From Siphonodentalium dalli (Eukaryota; Mollusca; Scaphopoda; Gadilida; Siphonodentaliidae): a stretch of DNA of 64,000 nt. How positions within the stretch are numbered: the first letter of the stretch is position 1; every line of letters starts with the position of its first letter. Made by a program: the position numbers and the translations under genes. A model generated the notes under the pieces. It saw nothing but the letters and a program-made list of their open reading frames with translations. It was not told the origin of the DNA and did no database searches. This document shows positions 22,811-34,339 of this stretch, one piece after another. The stretch covers positions 119,000,723-119,064,722 of the forward strand of contig CP136063.1 in assembly GCA_032622095.1 (NCBI GenBank). Direction: 5' to 3'.

Positions 22811-24668
22811 CTTACGTTGGTTGGTAATAGATGTTTAATTTTCAAAGTGAGCACTGATGTTATTTTTTTCCTACAGCGAATGGTTCTGTTGGGTATCATT
22901 TTGTCTATAGTATACATGTGTTTATCAACGTAAACATAGTTCGAAGACTATAACTCGAGACACACATATATATAGAGTTCGCAACATTCTGGCATCGCGC
23001 CACAATTGTGGCCTCGCGTCAATTCTGGCCTCGCGCCAGATTGTGACGTCGGAAAGCGAGAATAGTTCGAAAACTAAACGATAGTTCGATCGCCGGGAAA
23101 TGTTCAAAACTATTCCCCAACACGTGATGGCGCTTGGCCCAATCAAAAATAGTACTACCCTTTGAACCCAAGGAATATACTAATTAAATATGGACTAACA
23201 AGGCATCATTCACTATACAATGTTAATGGCATAGAAAGCCCCCGTGAAGCCCAGTCTGATACATGATGTTCCTGGTCCCCACATATAGTGGTCATAGTAA
23301 TTCCAATAAATGTACGACACGATTCTGAATATCCAGCATAATATCTATAATTACTAATTTCACCGTGAACACAAAAATAGCCACGATACATTGAATTATA
23401 TATGCATGGGGGACTGAACGGAGATGTTTCGGCATTAATGGACAGCAATCACTGAGGAAGTATAGTTATAGATTCAAATGAATTATGAACATGCCCCAGG
23501 CACGCAACATACAGGTATACTCGTGCCATGTAACCACAACTCCCATGTAATCAGTTGATTGTATTGTTTTTTCTAGATGTATGTGTAATAGGTTCCCAAC
23601 AAGTCGACACAACTCCAAGGTGGGTTCCGAATAATTTAGCAGGGGTGACAAATGTGTGCAATAGACTGGAGTTAAAGAGTTAAAGTGAAAATAATATAAT
23701 AATAAAAAAGTACTTATGACATAATTATATCTATACCACGTGTAAGATAATCATGAGATAATATCTCATGATCTACGTCATCGTGTTATGTTCAAAAGAA
23801 ATATACAATTTCTGCGCTGCATGCATCTCGGAGTTTTTTGCTTTCAAATATTGGTGTAGGTTACACTATAGTGTATGTAAATATTCTATAATCAGCATTC
23901 CAACGGTTGCATGAGGAAATCAAAGTAGAATACTTAAAACTACTTAGCTGTGGTTCGTTGATCGAATTAAAAAAAGGTACACACAATTCCGAACAGTCAT
24001 TTCCCCACACAAGGTCTATTCATGAAGTCTATGGTGGTATTTAGTTTGATTTAAAATGACAATATAGTGAAAGTTTAGTGCAAATATATGAAAATATACG
24101 AAGTTTAAAATTGGAATTCCTGCTATGCTGTGTTTCCACATATGTATATGTTAAGCTCACATAATCTGAAGACAGTATGAACATTTTCAATTTAGCATTT
24201 ATGCTGATTTATGCGCATAAAAACATTATGGTGGAAAACATTTTAAACTAGATGTAAGTCTGGATGATCCAAAATGTGGATATTATTATGGCGTCGGGCG
24301 TCCAGGGTCCAATTAAAATTGCAGCATTTTTTTAAGTAATCGGACATGAGTCTCCAAACATAACAACACCATCACATAACCACATGTATACGTATTTTGA
24401 CGTTTGTGCTGACTAATCGCGGACCCCGAAAAATAACAAAAGAGAGCGTTACTATAGTTATGATTAAAACCGTCACGGGACATTGAAATCATATGGTATC
24501 TTCTAAAACCACTCTGTGTAAGTCTCCTATACCAGAAAATAATTATATCGTAGATCGTACCCGTGATCAATAGAAGGTTTCAATTGACAGCTATCGACTT
24601 TCAAAAGTTTTAAAGTTTTAAAACGTTATCATTTTTGCCAGCATAGAAAAAATTCAATGAATGCATCT
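22811..24668. other. no gene recognised
   Basis: AT-rich sequence. A GC-richer patch (22980-23110) has repeated GCCTCGCG/CTGGCCTCGCGCCAG. Nothing coding was identified. Confidence 0.4.
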
Positions 24669-25278
24669 TATAAAGAGCGTCTATGTTTACGTGGCTAATA
24701 TTGTTAGATAATAAAGGACGTCTATGTTTCCGTCTCTAATTTTGTTAGATAATAAAGAGCGTTCTCAATTACGAGCTTTCGTGATCGTTTTGACGTATAT
24801 GTTATTTATGAATGACTTCGAGAGCTTTTCACAATGCATGTGTGATACGAATGATGGTGATTGCTTGTCTTCGTTTCATTTTCATTTGTCTAGTAAGCGA
24901 AAAACTGACTAAGAATATGTGCTCTTGTCAATTGTGGAATCTTTCCCATGAAAAACAAACAATGACCCCGTATGTGTGTTGCTTACAATTTTACGTTCCT
25001 GTTTTCCAAACTAGTGTCAATTCGGCAGTAAAATCATATTGAAGTGTAAATCAGACTGGGAAATTGTAACAAGCCACCACAAACTTCACCTTTAAAGATT
25101 CCCGGTCGTATTGTCAAAGTGTAATAAGCCATATTTCAACTTAGCTTGCAAAGGGAAAATACTTGAAGTCAACATCATGCATTCCTTAACAGACATCGCG
25201 AAAATCCATACGAGCATCTATAAGTAAGTAATACGGCGAAAACGATTAGAAAAGATAATAATTGTAACGCTCTTTATC
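24669..25278. mobile_element. element with TAAAGAGCGT inverted ends and subterminal repeats
   Basis: The left end ATAAAGAGCGTCTATGTTTAC and right end AACGCTCTTTAT are complementary for ~11 bases. The left end is repeated: GCTAATATTGTTAGATAAT and CTAATTTTGTTAGATAAT each precede another TAAAG(A/G)(A/G)CG start, giving three starts at about 47-bp spacing. A related copy is at 38089-38430. The same AACGCTCTTTAT end word also occurs at 14870 and 14925. Non-coding. Confidence 0.6.
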
Positions 25279-26059
25279 GTCTACCGCGCGCGTGTGGGCA
25301 ACATAACCAGCCGAAAAACGTAAAAACACAGATATAATGCAAGTTTAACAACATATTATGTTAATAATTACCTCTAGCTTCAACCGGGACATGTTCTCCT
25401 ATAATTTTGTTGCCTATAAAGCCATCAAAATGCTGTAATCGGTGATTTATGTTTTCGCTCCGATTCCCGCCCTGTATGTTCCGTTGTCGCCCGAGTAAGT
25501 TCAATTGTCGCCCGAGCAATGCTCTTTAGATTTCGACTAGAAACATCCAGTTTTCTATAGCGGTTAACGGCTCCATGGGACGGCCGTTAGCTTTTGTCTT
25601 CAAAATGATGACGAAAGTATTAAAGGGGCATGCATTCAGACTCTTTATGCAGTATATTTTCGGATAATGTTATCAAATGTTATCAAATGTTATCAATGTC
25701 TTCATTTTCCTGATATAAATAGTATTCATCGTTGAAATCTTTCCTACGTCAGTTTCGCATCGGAAGTAGCACATTTTACTTTGAAATTGTGCTGAGCGAT
25801 CGATATATCGATTAGCAGTGCAAATAATCAGCGATGATACGAGAGGATAGCTATGGTTTTTGACTGAAAACGAGAATTATCATGAACAGGTACAAGCAAA
25901 TACCGATTGGAAAATCGATATTTGCGTGTACACCTACCCACGAATGATATAATATCCAGTCAAAAGCAGTAGGTTTCCTTTTTATTATATGCGGTTTCGT
26001 GATTTCAATTTACAATTATTGCTGTCAGGCGATTGTTTTGTCGAATTAACTGCAGACGG
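25279..26059. other. no recognisable feature
   Basis: AT-rich with scattered CpG. A triple ATGTTATCAA repeat occurs near 25667-25697. No exon recognised. Confidence 0.4.
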
Positions 26060-26280
26060 AATTGCACTTAAGTGCAATAAGAATATTCCTTATTGCACTT
26101 AAACGAAATTAGATATTCCTTATTGATCTTATGAGCGCAAAATATCTTCTCTTATTGTGCTTGAGCTCAATTAGAATTGTCCTTATTGCGTATTGCGCAT
26201 AAGCGCGATTGTGACTCCTTATTGCGCTTAAGCGAAATAAGACATTTCTTATTTCACCTAAGCGCAATTAATATATCCAT
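26060..26280. repeat. tandem array of ~33-bp self-complementary units
   Basis: About six or seven degenerate units of the type CCTTATTGCGCTTAAGCGAAATTAGATATT. Each contains an inverted core (TTGCGCTTAAGCGCAA-like), so each could form its own small cruciform. Confidence 0.75.
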
Positions 26281-26630
26281 CATGAGATTTTTAAAATCTA
26301 TTATTTTTTTTACCACCGATAATTTTGGTGGCCCAGTAAAAGGTCGATGGGAAGCCGGTCTCGGACCAAATTGCGGATCAAGATGGATAACTCTTACATA
26401 AAGTGGCTTTTTGTGTCAAATAATTGACAAAACGGCAAAATTTCATTGAACAAAATGTTGATAAATAAGAGGTTTTGGGCAATTTTGTACTATATATAGT
26501 TGACTGGTTTATTTTGGGGCAATCAATCGATTCTGATAACTGGAGCAGCATTTAAAAAACATTGTTGTTGTCGTTGTTGAAATCTGATGATATGGGGACA
26601 ATCGAATCGGATTGAGTACCTTCACGCTCG
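26276..26630 (+). mobile_element. TTAA-MITE family, 5'-truncated copy
   Basis: It shares TGGCCCAGTAAAAG.CGATG, GTGGCTTTTTGTGTCA, AATCGATTCTGATAACTG and the end TCGGATTGAGTACCT with the copies at 45021 and 53559. The 5' end is lost, and the 3' flank is TTCA instead of TTAA, so it is old. It contains a GTTGTTGTCGTTGTTG tract. Confidence 0.8.
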
Positions 26631-26739
26631 AGTATTTATAAATGACAATTTGACTTCCCATATTCATGTACATGTATGTTTGGTCTTTTCAATAAAGTAC
26701 CTCAAGATATTATAGGAAAATAAAAATAATCGCATCAAA

Positions 26740-26876
26740 ATCAACACCAGTGACGTTGATTTAAACATATTTATTGTCATGTATAATGGATATATTAATA
26801 CATAATTATTAGGGATTGGAGGACAAGTTCTGGAAAAATAGCTGGACCTCCGCTCCCTACGACAAATATAAATTCA
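26740..26876. repeat. possible retroelement 3'-end fragment
   Basis: GATTGGAGGACAAGTTCT followed by A-rich sequence recurs at 33764-33782 after a similar AT-rich lead (TTTAAACATATT). It may be the 3' end of a dispersed retroelement. Weak. Confidence 0.35.
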
Positions 26877-27389
26877 AATAAGGATTAACTGTCATGTGGA
26901 CTGTTTTTATGGAGATGTAACGGTGAGGTAAGTGGACATAACTTGTGTAAAACCCGAAGGGTTTTACATACAAGTTATGTCCACTTACCTCATCGTTACA
27001 TCTCCATAAAAATAGTCCACATGACAGTTAATCCTTATATTTATATACATTTAGCGAGAAAGCCACTTTTGTAAATATATTTAAATCGAAATGTGTATCG
27101 TGACAAGATCAGCCAAAAATACCCAATAGCACCCTTGCCAAAAGTTAATAGGAACAATTTCTCTTCATATTGAAACCCGATGATGTATTAAGTCAATCCT
27201 GCGCGAGTCCAAATGCGCCCAAAACATTACGCGTTCGTCTTTCCAAACCTAATGACGTATCGATGGTGTTATTAGCTTGGTGTTATGAGGCGTTGCGCAT
27301 TCACCGAGAAATAACTGCAACTATCCACGTGGGCGCCGACCAATCAGGATGCTGGATTTAGTGATGACAACACTTAGTGTGTAAATATA
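26877..27389 (+). mobile_element. palindromic-head element, short copy A (513 bp)
   Basis: The head hairpin is 26880-27036 (arms ~70 bases). The loop contains an inner inverted pair, GTAAAACCC/GGGTTTTAC. The tail includes CACGTGGGCGCCGACCAATC and the end AGTGTGTAAATATA. It has the same length and internal deletion as copy B and abuts the LINE 3' end. A short frame at 27170-27361 lies in the tail and is not a gene. Confidence 0.85.
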
Positions 27390-27642
27390 CATATGTAAAC
27401 AGAGTAATATTTATAAATAGGTTTGGTATGACGGGCATGATGTGTCAAATGTATATACTAGATCGAACCAGGTTAAGTATGATTTCGTAAGAGAATCGAA
27501 AAACGATGGCGGGTTTTTTTTATACATATTAGGGAATGGGGCTTGACTATAGGAGGGTTATTAAATAGAAATTAGATGTAATAGGCGGTGTGTGGGGACA
27601 TGACAAGGGGCCGGTCAATCTTATTAGTGGATTAACGTGAGG

Positions 27643-27923
27643 TCATTCGCAACAAGTTGCAAACCTGCCAGACAATTTGATAAATGCCAGAGATGCTTCT
27701 ATAATGATATTGTTCTCATTGTGTGTTAGGGTAACATCTCCTTTGATAAGAGCTTCATATGATAATACACCAAATGATCTCAACGTTTGTACCAAATCCG
27801 TGCGATGGTGAATATAAAAGGGGCAATGCATAAAAAAGTGTTCGGCATCTTCAACAGGGTTTCCACAGGCGCACATGGCGTTATCAGCGATGTGGTTAGT
27901 AAGTTTATCATAATTCAGGTCGC
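27643..27923 (-). pseudogene. LINE C-terminal zinc-binding segment
   Basis: The minus-strand reading starts SDLNYDKLTNHIADNAM, then CACGNPVEDAEHFFMHCPFY (CxC...HxxxHC). It belongs to the reverse transcriptase at 28543-30281. Its upstream neighbour in the protein, DRKINIIHCRIRNNC, is encoded at 28441-28487, on the other side of the inserted element. Confidence 0.85.
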
Positions 27924-27925
27924 TA

Positions 27926-28438
27926 TATAAGGATTAACTGTCATGTGGACTGTTTTTATGGAGATGTAACGGTGAGGTAAGTGGACATAACTTGTGTAAA
28001 ACCCGAAGGGTTTTACATACAAGTTATGTCCACTTACCTCACCGTTACATCTCCATAAAAATAGTCCACATGACAGTTAATCCTTATATTTATATACATT
28101 TAGCGAAAAAGCCACTTTTGTAAATATATTTAAATCGAAAAGTGTATCGTGACAAGATCAGCCCAAAATACCCAATAGCACCCTTGGCAAAAGTTAATAG
28201 GAACAATTTCTCTTCATGTTGAAACCCGATGATGTATTAAGTCAATCCTGCGCGAGTCAAAATGCTCCCAAAGCACTACGCGTTCGTCTTTCCAAACCTA
28301 ATGACGTATCGATGGTGTTATTAGCTTGGTGTTATTAGGCGTTGCGCATTCACCGAGAAATAACTGCAACTTGCCACGTGGGCGCCGACCAATCAGAATG
28401 CTGGATTTAGTGATGACAACACTTAGTGTGTAAATATA
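27926..28438 (+). mobile_element. palindromic-head element, short copy B (513 bp), inserted in a LINE with TA duplication
   Basis: It is flanked by TA at 27924-27925 and 28439-28440. The element runs from TATAAGGATTAAC to GTGTAAATATA. The head hairpin is 27929-28085 with arms ~70 bases. Removing the element and one TA puts the two LINE coding pieces directly in frame (...RNNC then SDLN...). That fixes the borders and shows a 2-bp TA target duplication, as in Tc1/mariner-like elements and some other TA-targeting MITEs. The element's terminal inverted repeat itself is only about 4-5 bases. Confidence 0.9.
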
Positions 28439-28786
28439 TACAATTGTTCCTGATTCGACAATGTATGATATTAATCTTACGGTCGCCGAGATGAACGTGT
28501 AACGGAATCTTGGTCTTTGTGACAATTGTAGATTTAAAAGTGTCATATGTTAATCGTGCTCGGGAAGAATGTTTTCTTGAAAGCTTCGAGATAACAAAAG
28601 TAGTTTTCTAAATCATCTGAATTGCGTAAAAAATACAGGCTGATATCTCCGACACGAGGTAGAAGCAGTTCGGTTAGGAATAGGGGGGCTTTGTTGTTAA
28701 CAATTCTATGCATTAGACATAGTTTTTGTGCAACCCTACGTTGCTGTATCGGTTGCCATCCAAGTTCCTTTAACAGTGTCGCGTTT

Positions 28787-29533
28787 GATGAAGATCTTGT
28801 TATGCCTGAAACCACTCGCGCTGTATCATAAATGTGGTAAAGTTTGTCCAATTTTGATTTAATACTCTCAGGGGCAGAATCCCATACACAGTTGCCATAT
28901 TCTAGTATTGGTAATACATGAGCTTTAAACATGGTATCGAGGGTTTTTCTTGATAACAAATATTTTAATTTGCGTATTTGTGAGAGCGAAGCGCATGCAT
29001 TCTTGTAGATGTTGTCGATAGCAAGGTTCCATTTGAGACCGAACTGGAAAATTACTCCGAGGTGTCGGTGGTCCTCAACTATGTCAAGTTTGTTAGAACA
29101 AAATATAAGATCTGCTGTGCGCTGGCATGTTGATTGCTGACCTTGGAATATTATCGCTTTCGTTTTCGATGAGTTAAGGGAAACCAACCAGTTGTTAGTC
29201 CATCTATCGAGTGATCTTAGGTCGTTGTTCATGTGAATCACGAGGTCTTCAAATGATGGTAGTGAATAAAATATACAAGTATCGTCAGCAAATAAACGAA
29301 CATTTGATTTCATGTTATCACCTATGTCGTTGATGAATATTGAAAATAGAAAAGGGCCCAAGACTGACCAATGTGGAACACCAGAGGATGGCTGTGATGG
29401 GGCAGAATACTCCGATCCGACTAGAACGCGTTGAAATCGATTACTGATGTAGTCATTGAACCAGGAAAGTAACTTACCGTTTATACCATAATTGCGTAGT
29501 TTGTGACGTTGTAGATCTGTTGTAGTATAAGTT
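28787..29533 (-). repeat. tandem duplication unit 1 (747 bp)
   Basis: It begins GATGAAGATCTTGTTATGCC and ends AGTATAAGTT; the next unit starts immediately at 29534. Differences from unit 2 are few (roughly 1-2%), including the CCAATGTGG/CCTTGTGG change that alters GVPQGS. Confidence 0.9.
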
Positions 29534-30280
29534 GATGAAGATCTTGTTATGCCTGAAACCACTCGCGCTGCATCATAAATGTAGTAAAGTTTGTCCAATG
29601 TTGATTTAATACTCTCAGGGGCAGAATCCCATACACAGTTGCCATATTCTAGTATTGGTAATACATGAGCTTTAAACATGGTATCGAGGGTTTTTCTTGA
29701 TAACAAATATTTTAATTTGCGTATTTGTGAGAGCGAAGCGCATGCATTCTTGTAGATGTTGTCGATAGCAAGGTTCCATTTGAGATCGAACTGGAAAATT
29801 ACTCCGAGGTGTCGGTGGTCCTCAACTATGTCAAGTTTGTTAGAACAAAATATAAGATCTGCTGTGCGCTGGCATGTTGATTGCTGACCTTGGAATATTA
29901 TCGCTTTCGTTTTCGATGAGTTAAGGGAAACCAACCAGTTGTTAGTCCATCTATCGAGTGATCTTAGGACGTTGTTCATGTGAATCACGAGGTCTTCAAA
30001 TGATGGTAGTGAATAAAATATACAAGTATCGTCAGCAAATAAACGAACATTTGATTTCATGTTATCACCTATGTCGTTGATGAATATTGAAAATAGAAAA
30101 GGGCCCAAGACTGACCCTTGTGGAACACCAGAGGATGGCTGTGATGGGGCAGAATACTCCGATCCGACTAGAACGCGTTGAAATCGATTACTGATGTAGT
30201 CATTGAACCAGGAAAGTAACTTACCGTTTATACAATAATTGCGTAGTTTGTGATGTTGTAGATCTGTTGTAGTATAAGTT
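29534..30280 (-). repeat. tandem duplication unit 2 (747 bp)
   Basis: Same boundaries as unit 1. The LINE match ends just past its last base (30281-30283), so one border of the duplication coincides with the truncated 5' end of the LINE copy. Confidence 0.9.
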
Positions 30281-30283
30281 ACT

Positions 30284-32590
30284 AATTCGTTCTACTTAGG
30301 TAATCATTATAGGACAATTTACAGTCATGTAGAACCGCCGTTAACGTTGAGCCAGCAAAACGAAGCAATTAACTGGATTGCGGTAAACATTTATCCATGT
30401 CAGGAATCGGAACGCTGAAAATGTGCGTGTCGTGAATCGGAACACTCTGAAAACAGAATCGGAACGTATGCATGGTATGGTTACTTTTAAGGCAACATGT
30501 CATGCTAAACTCGCGTATTTTGATCATCTGTATTTTTAAAGTACCGATGGGTTGTTTGCGGATACACGTAAGCAATTTGTTCTACAAAACATGATCTTTT
30601 TCCCTTCGAAATTCACATTTGTACACCATACTGTTCTTCTGTGTGCGTGGAATTTAGTGAGCAACCCTTGTAATTTAGTTCAGCGTGATATATATGGGAC
30701 TAAAGAATAAGTAAGTGAAGAGTAGAATACCTTAGAAACAAATCCTAACATGTGAATGTGCCATCCCATGAGTTGCTCCCTAGATATACAACAATTATTA
30801 GTAAACATGGTCGTGGAAAATCGAGCAAAACGTTCGCGGAATCGGAACTTATACCGCTCGGAATCGGAATTTTGCTCGGGCGGAATGAGATTTCGAGGAG
30901 CATATCCTCCACAGTGATTTTCAGAGCATATGAAGTCGGTTTATCAATATTTCTTGTATTTGTCAATCTATCTTATACCTCCTTCAAAATGACGTAGATA
31001 AAATTTGCAATCTCGAATGAGTCCTATCCGTTTAAAACACCCTCATTTAAAAGTCGAAATATGGCAATAAAAACCTCATATTAATGGGTCCATGGGTCCG
31101 ATCTGATTATGTTCTGTGTTATCAAGCGTACAAATGGTTGTTTTTGTGTCAAATTAGACGGGGCATCTTTAATGAAATGGCCTTGCCGAAGTTGTCGGAA
31201 ATTAAGTTTGTGAGGAAAAATATCTATATTTTTGTGCAAAGGTTTGTTTAATCCAATAACACCAAGAGTGTTTTCAATATTATCCATTGATTACCACTGT
31301 TTGTAGCATTTACACAATTGAAACATATTAGCGTGATTTTGACAACATGGGGTGAACATCTCCGCTGAACAACAACAGTGTGAAATCTTTGACTGGAAGA
31401 TAGTTTCAGGTTGCTCTTGTATTTTAAAGCCCCGTGGCGGAAATTATGTTCCATTTGGTTACATCCGGTCTGGTTCCGGACATCATAATCATTGTTCACA
31501 CTGGGCCGAAAATCTTTTGGCCAATTTTTGTGATAAAAAATTTGTTCAAATTAATTCCTCAATTTCTGGGTTCACAATTAATGAATTTTTAACATCTATA
31601 TTAGTTTATAATTAGAAATAACAGAACTCCGATCAACAAGTGAAACAAATCTATGTCGACATTGCGCCAAATACTGTGTCTATATTTCATTAATCCAACC
31701 ATTGTTACTTGACAATATACCACTACCCACAATATACCATTCAGCCCTGTGACAGACAATTGATTCATTAGTATTAATCCTTATTGTGTGTTATTGCATT
31801 TGGTGGTCCATTGTTTGATAGTGCACTGTCCTGATGCTTGTTGTGGCCCACCAAGCTGTATCACCTAATCAATTAGCAAACCCAGTCAATGTTAAAACGT
31901 TGTAAATTATTTGTCACTCATTTTATCATGCAAACAGCTCAGGAAGAACAATGATTTTATTTACTGTTTTATGAATGCATGCTAGTTAAAACATCTGGTA
32001 ATTTAGCAGATGATCATACTATAAATTTGATTCTCATGCCACACCCGTTACAAAATCATTTTGGGTTTTTGAATTAGATTTCCAATTTTGGGGTAAAAAA
32101 TCTTGGCTAATTAATTTTTTTTGGCCATTTTCGAACACAAAAATTGGCCAATTGCCAATTTGGCCTATGACACCGACAACAATAATCATAACACGTCGAT
32201 AGACATGTTAACCTTTTCGTGACGGGAGATAGGCTGATGCAGCATTAAAGATCATGTGTCAGTGTATTATCTTGTATATGGGTGTCTCCCATTAAGAGCC
32301 TCGCATATTTTAGCGAATGCGCTGGCTTACAAAGTCAATGTAAATATTTGTATGCCAATGTTAGACTGGCATGTGTAAGAGACTGCATAGGCACATGTAG
32401 GTTTTTTGAAAAATTCCAGGAAGTTCCAGTCATGGAATAGTTAAACACTGTGTCAGAGTTAGACGTAATGAATGATATAAATTAGAAAAATTGGGCCCTT
32501 GTTTTCCTAGAGCATGCAACAATATATACCAGTCATTGAAATTTATTTCAATATATAGGGTTGTTCGCGGAATGTTCAAATTACTCTGCA
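30284..32590. other. no gene recognised; one dispersed repeat
   Basis: A block at about 30919-31060 (CAGAGCATATGAAG.CGGT, then TATCAATA.TT and TGTCCGTTTAAA-like wording) recurs at 39402-39540. The remainder is AT-rich and shows no exon or element ends that I could pair. Confidence 0.4.
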
Positions 32591-32592
32591 GT

Positions 32593-32805
32593 TAGTCGAT
32601 GCAAAAGGTGGAAGTACGGCAGTGTATTGCATCGACAACGGAAGACATTCTGGACACTTCCTATATGAGGCGCACGAATATAGGAACATTGTCATGTCTG
32701 ACATGTGATTATGTGACACAGTCCCGTTATATTCGCGATAATGTGTGGGCGTGGCAGAAAGACGGAAGCTTCGCAAATTGCTCAGCTGTATATGTTGAAA
32801 ATTAA
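32593..32805 (+). CDS. weak candidate exon/ORF upstream of the receptor gene
   Basis: ATTACTCTGCAG at 32581-32592 resembles a splice acceptor, and the following ~210 bases are GC-richer than their flanks. Two + frames are open for more than 110 bases. One starts at ATG 32599 and ends at TAA 32805 (68 codons, with CLTCDYV and VWAWQKDGSF). Neither matches a family I know. It lies ~370 bases upstream of the receptor start codon and could equally be part of the promoter/5' UTR region or chance. Confidence 0.2.
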
Positions 32806-33113
32806 CGTTGACTCGTCTTGACGGGTGTTGGGCGGAATCACTCGCAGAAACGCTCAGTCATGGCTGCAATTAGAACCAACAGTCTGGTGCGCTCACAGAA
32901 CAGTTTTGCACCCTAATATCAATTAACGATAAAGTGATAATTATAAAATTCCATCAAAATTTCCGTTTACTTTGTTGCCGATAATGGAACACACTCGATA
33001 TGTTATCGCCGGCATCCGAATCCGATCACATATTCACTGACTCGTGTGCTGATCCGTGAGCCGTATAAGAAGTGATTGTGGTATCGGGTCCTGTACACGC
33101 GAGGTGGAATCAG

Positions 33114-33131
33114 ATGAAAAGTCAATCGTAG
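33114..33131 (+). promoter_or_regulatory. 5-codon upstream ORF in the presumed 5' UTR
   Basis: ATG AAA AGT CAA TCG TAG lies 48 bases before the receptor start codon. If transcribed it could reduce initiation downstream. The transcription start is not mapped, so its inclusion in the mRNA is inferred. Confidence 0.35.
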
Positions 33132-33178
33132 TGTCCAGTCCGGTCTGGTAGTGCATCGTATTCACTCTATCGCGTGAA

Positions 33179-33236
33179 ATGGATTTGCGTGGACATTTTA
33201 CCTGTTTCATACTTTCGTTCATTCATCTAGGTGTTG
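33179..33236 (+). CDS. nicotinic acetylcholine receptor-like subunit, exon 1 (signal peptide)
   Basis: This 58-base coding exon has its start codon in a strong context (GAAATGG: G at -3 and +4). It encodes MDLRGHFTCFILSFIHLGV plus the first base of a Gly codon, then a perfect donor GTAAGT at 33237. The peptide is a short basic N terminus followed by a hydrophobic stretch, as in a secretory signal; cleavage is likely after the split Gly. The exon ends one base into a codon, and exon 2 begins with the two bases needed to complete it (G|GT). That phase match is the main reason for linking them across a 16.7-kb intron. In known nAChR genes exon 1 likewise carries the signal peptide. Alternative first exons inside the long intron cannot be excluded. 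Confidence 0.72.
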
Positions 33237-34339
33237 GTAAGTTACATACATGCAGTGCTGCATTAATCGTATTCGTATCTCACATTTAACTTATTATAAA
33301 GTTAGTCTTTACATTTATGTACGTGTACATACACCCCAAAGCGACCAACCCATGCAGTTACGTTCCACATGCATCCATAAGATGTCTTGCAAAATGAGAC
33401 CTTATTGAATACTTTTCCAGGAAAAGGATAAGCGTGTACTGTACTTCGTTAATAACATACCGTCTGTTAACGAAAACACTTTTCCAATAATTTCCAAAAA
33501 CACTTATAGACATGAAAATATTGTGAAAACTGCCCACTCGATTATTTTCATTTTTTATAAAGACTTCTTATCGCGTATCATATTTCAAATTTTATATCAT
33601 CTATAAATCACGAGTGTGTTAATTTTAGAGCTGTTGGTTCACTCGATAGATCCGGGTCGATAAGAACATACACCTCATTTGATAGCAAGTTAATATAAAT
33701 GCACAAGCTGACAGAGATTGCTTTTTTTATTTAAACATATTCAGTTTGCATAATGAAATATTGGTGATTGGAGGACAAGTTCTTAAAATTTCCACTCCCC
33801 GCAAGCAAAATATGCATTATAATGTATTTTATACAATAACACTACTAATAAAATATTGGGTATGACGAGTGGATGAGTAAAATGAATCCTAAACATAGTA
33901 TATATACATGTATGAAATTCTAGAAATTTGGTTTGTGTTGAGTTTTGACAAAGCGTGTGTGTTATACGAGGATATATATCGTATATAGTCGGGGGAAAGA
34001 TTTTACCGGTGTCCTCGAGTGTCCAACATGGTGATGCATGCAGTGCTCTCGTATCACTAAAATATGGGCATATATCATACTCAGAAATGATACAACAGGT
34101 AAACACAGTACAAAACTAAGTAATATAAATCCTATATCTTAATGTTTCCTAATTAATCTTGGATAAATATGTTGATTAGAACACCATTTGTATATCACAC
34201 ATTTTTCCGACCTCGAACCACACACCTTTCCCTTTATCATTATTAACCCATTTCACCACTTACTGATGTGGTACTTGAGCATACATGGAGCCACAGAGCC
34301 ACCCGACTTCCCGGCATGTGTCTGGATTTTTTTCTGCAG
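33237..34339. other. start of receptor intron 1; no feature recognised
   Basis: Mostly AT-rich, with a short match to 26820 at 33764-33782. No additional exon was recognised. Intron 1 continues to 49962 and contains the repeats listed below. Confidence 0.5.

Larger units (their letters stand above)
27400..30281 (-). mobile_element. LINE retrotransposon copy (CR1/L2/Jockey-like), 5'-truncated
   Basis: Minus-strand order: reverse transcriptase (30281 to 28543, containing a 747-bp tandem duplication), a short gap with TGA, a C-terminal segment (28520-28441), an inserted palindromic element (27926-28438), the C-terminal zinc-binding segment (27923-27643), and a presumed 3' UTR to about 27400. 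The RT frame and the C-terminal segment are interrupted by stops, so the copy is inactive as it stands. 5' truncation at 30281-30283 is typical of LINE insertion. It sits outside the mapped receptor exons, 5' of exon 1. Confidence 0.8.
28543..30281 (-). pseudogene. LINE reverse transcriptase with in-frame internal duplication
   Basis: The minus-strand frame is open from about 30280 down to the stop at 28543. Landmarks: NGKLLSWFNDYISNRFQRV, GVPQGSVLGPFLFSIFINDI, the catalytic LFADDTCIF, then NNWLVSLNSSKTKAIIFQG, HRHLGVIFQF.LKWN and HVLPILEYGNCVWDSAPES. This block then repeats, because the DNA is a 747-bp (249-codon) tandem duplication that keeps the frame. The second block (lower coordinates) has GVPHWS in place of GVPQGS but keeps FADD. 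The C-terminal part follows only the second block (LGWQPIQQRRVAQKLCLMHR). The frame ends at TGA where a Trp is expected after FFPSTINI. Not a working enzyme: it lacks the N-terminal endonuclease and carries two palms. Confidence 0.85.

Noticed and set aside
28298-28546. 82-codon minus frame running across the end of the palindromic element and LINE
   Set aside because: A chimera of element and LINE sequence in a non-LINE frame; the true LINE frame is different here.
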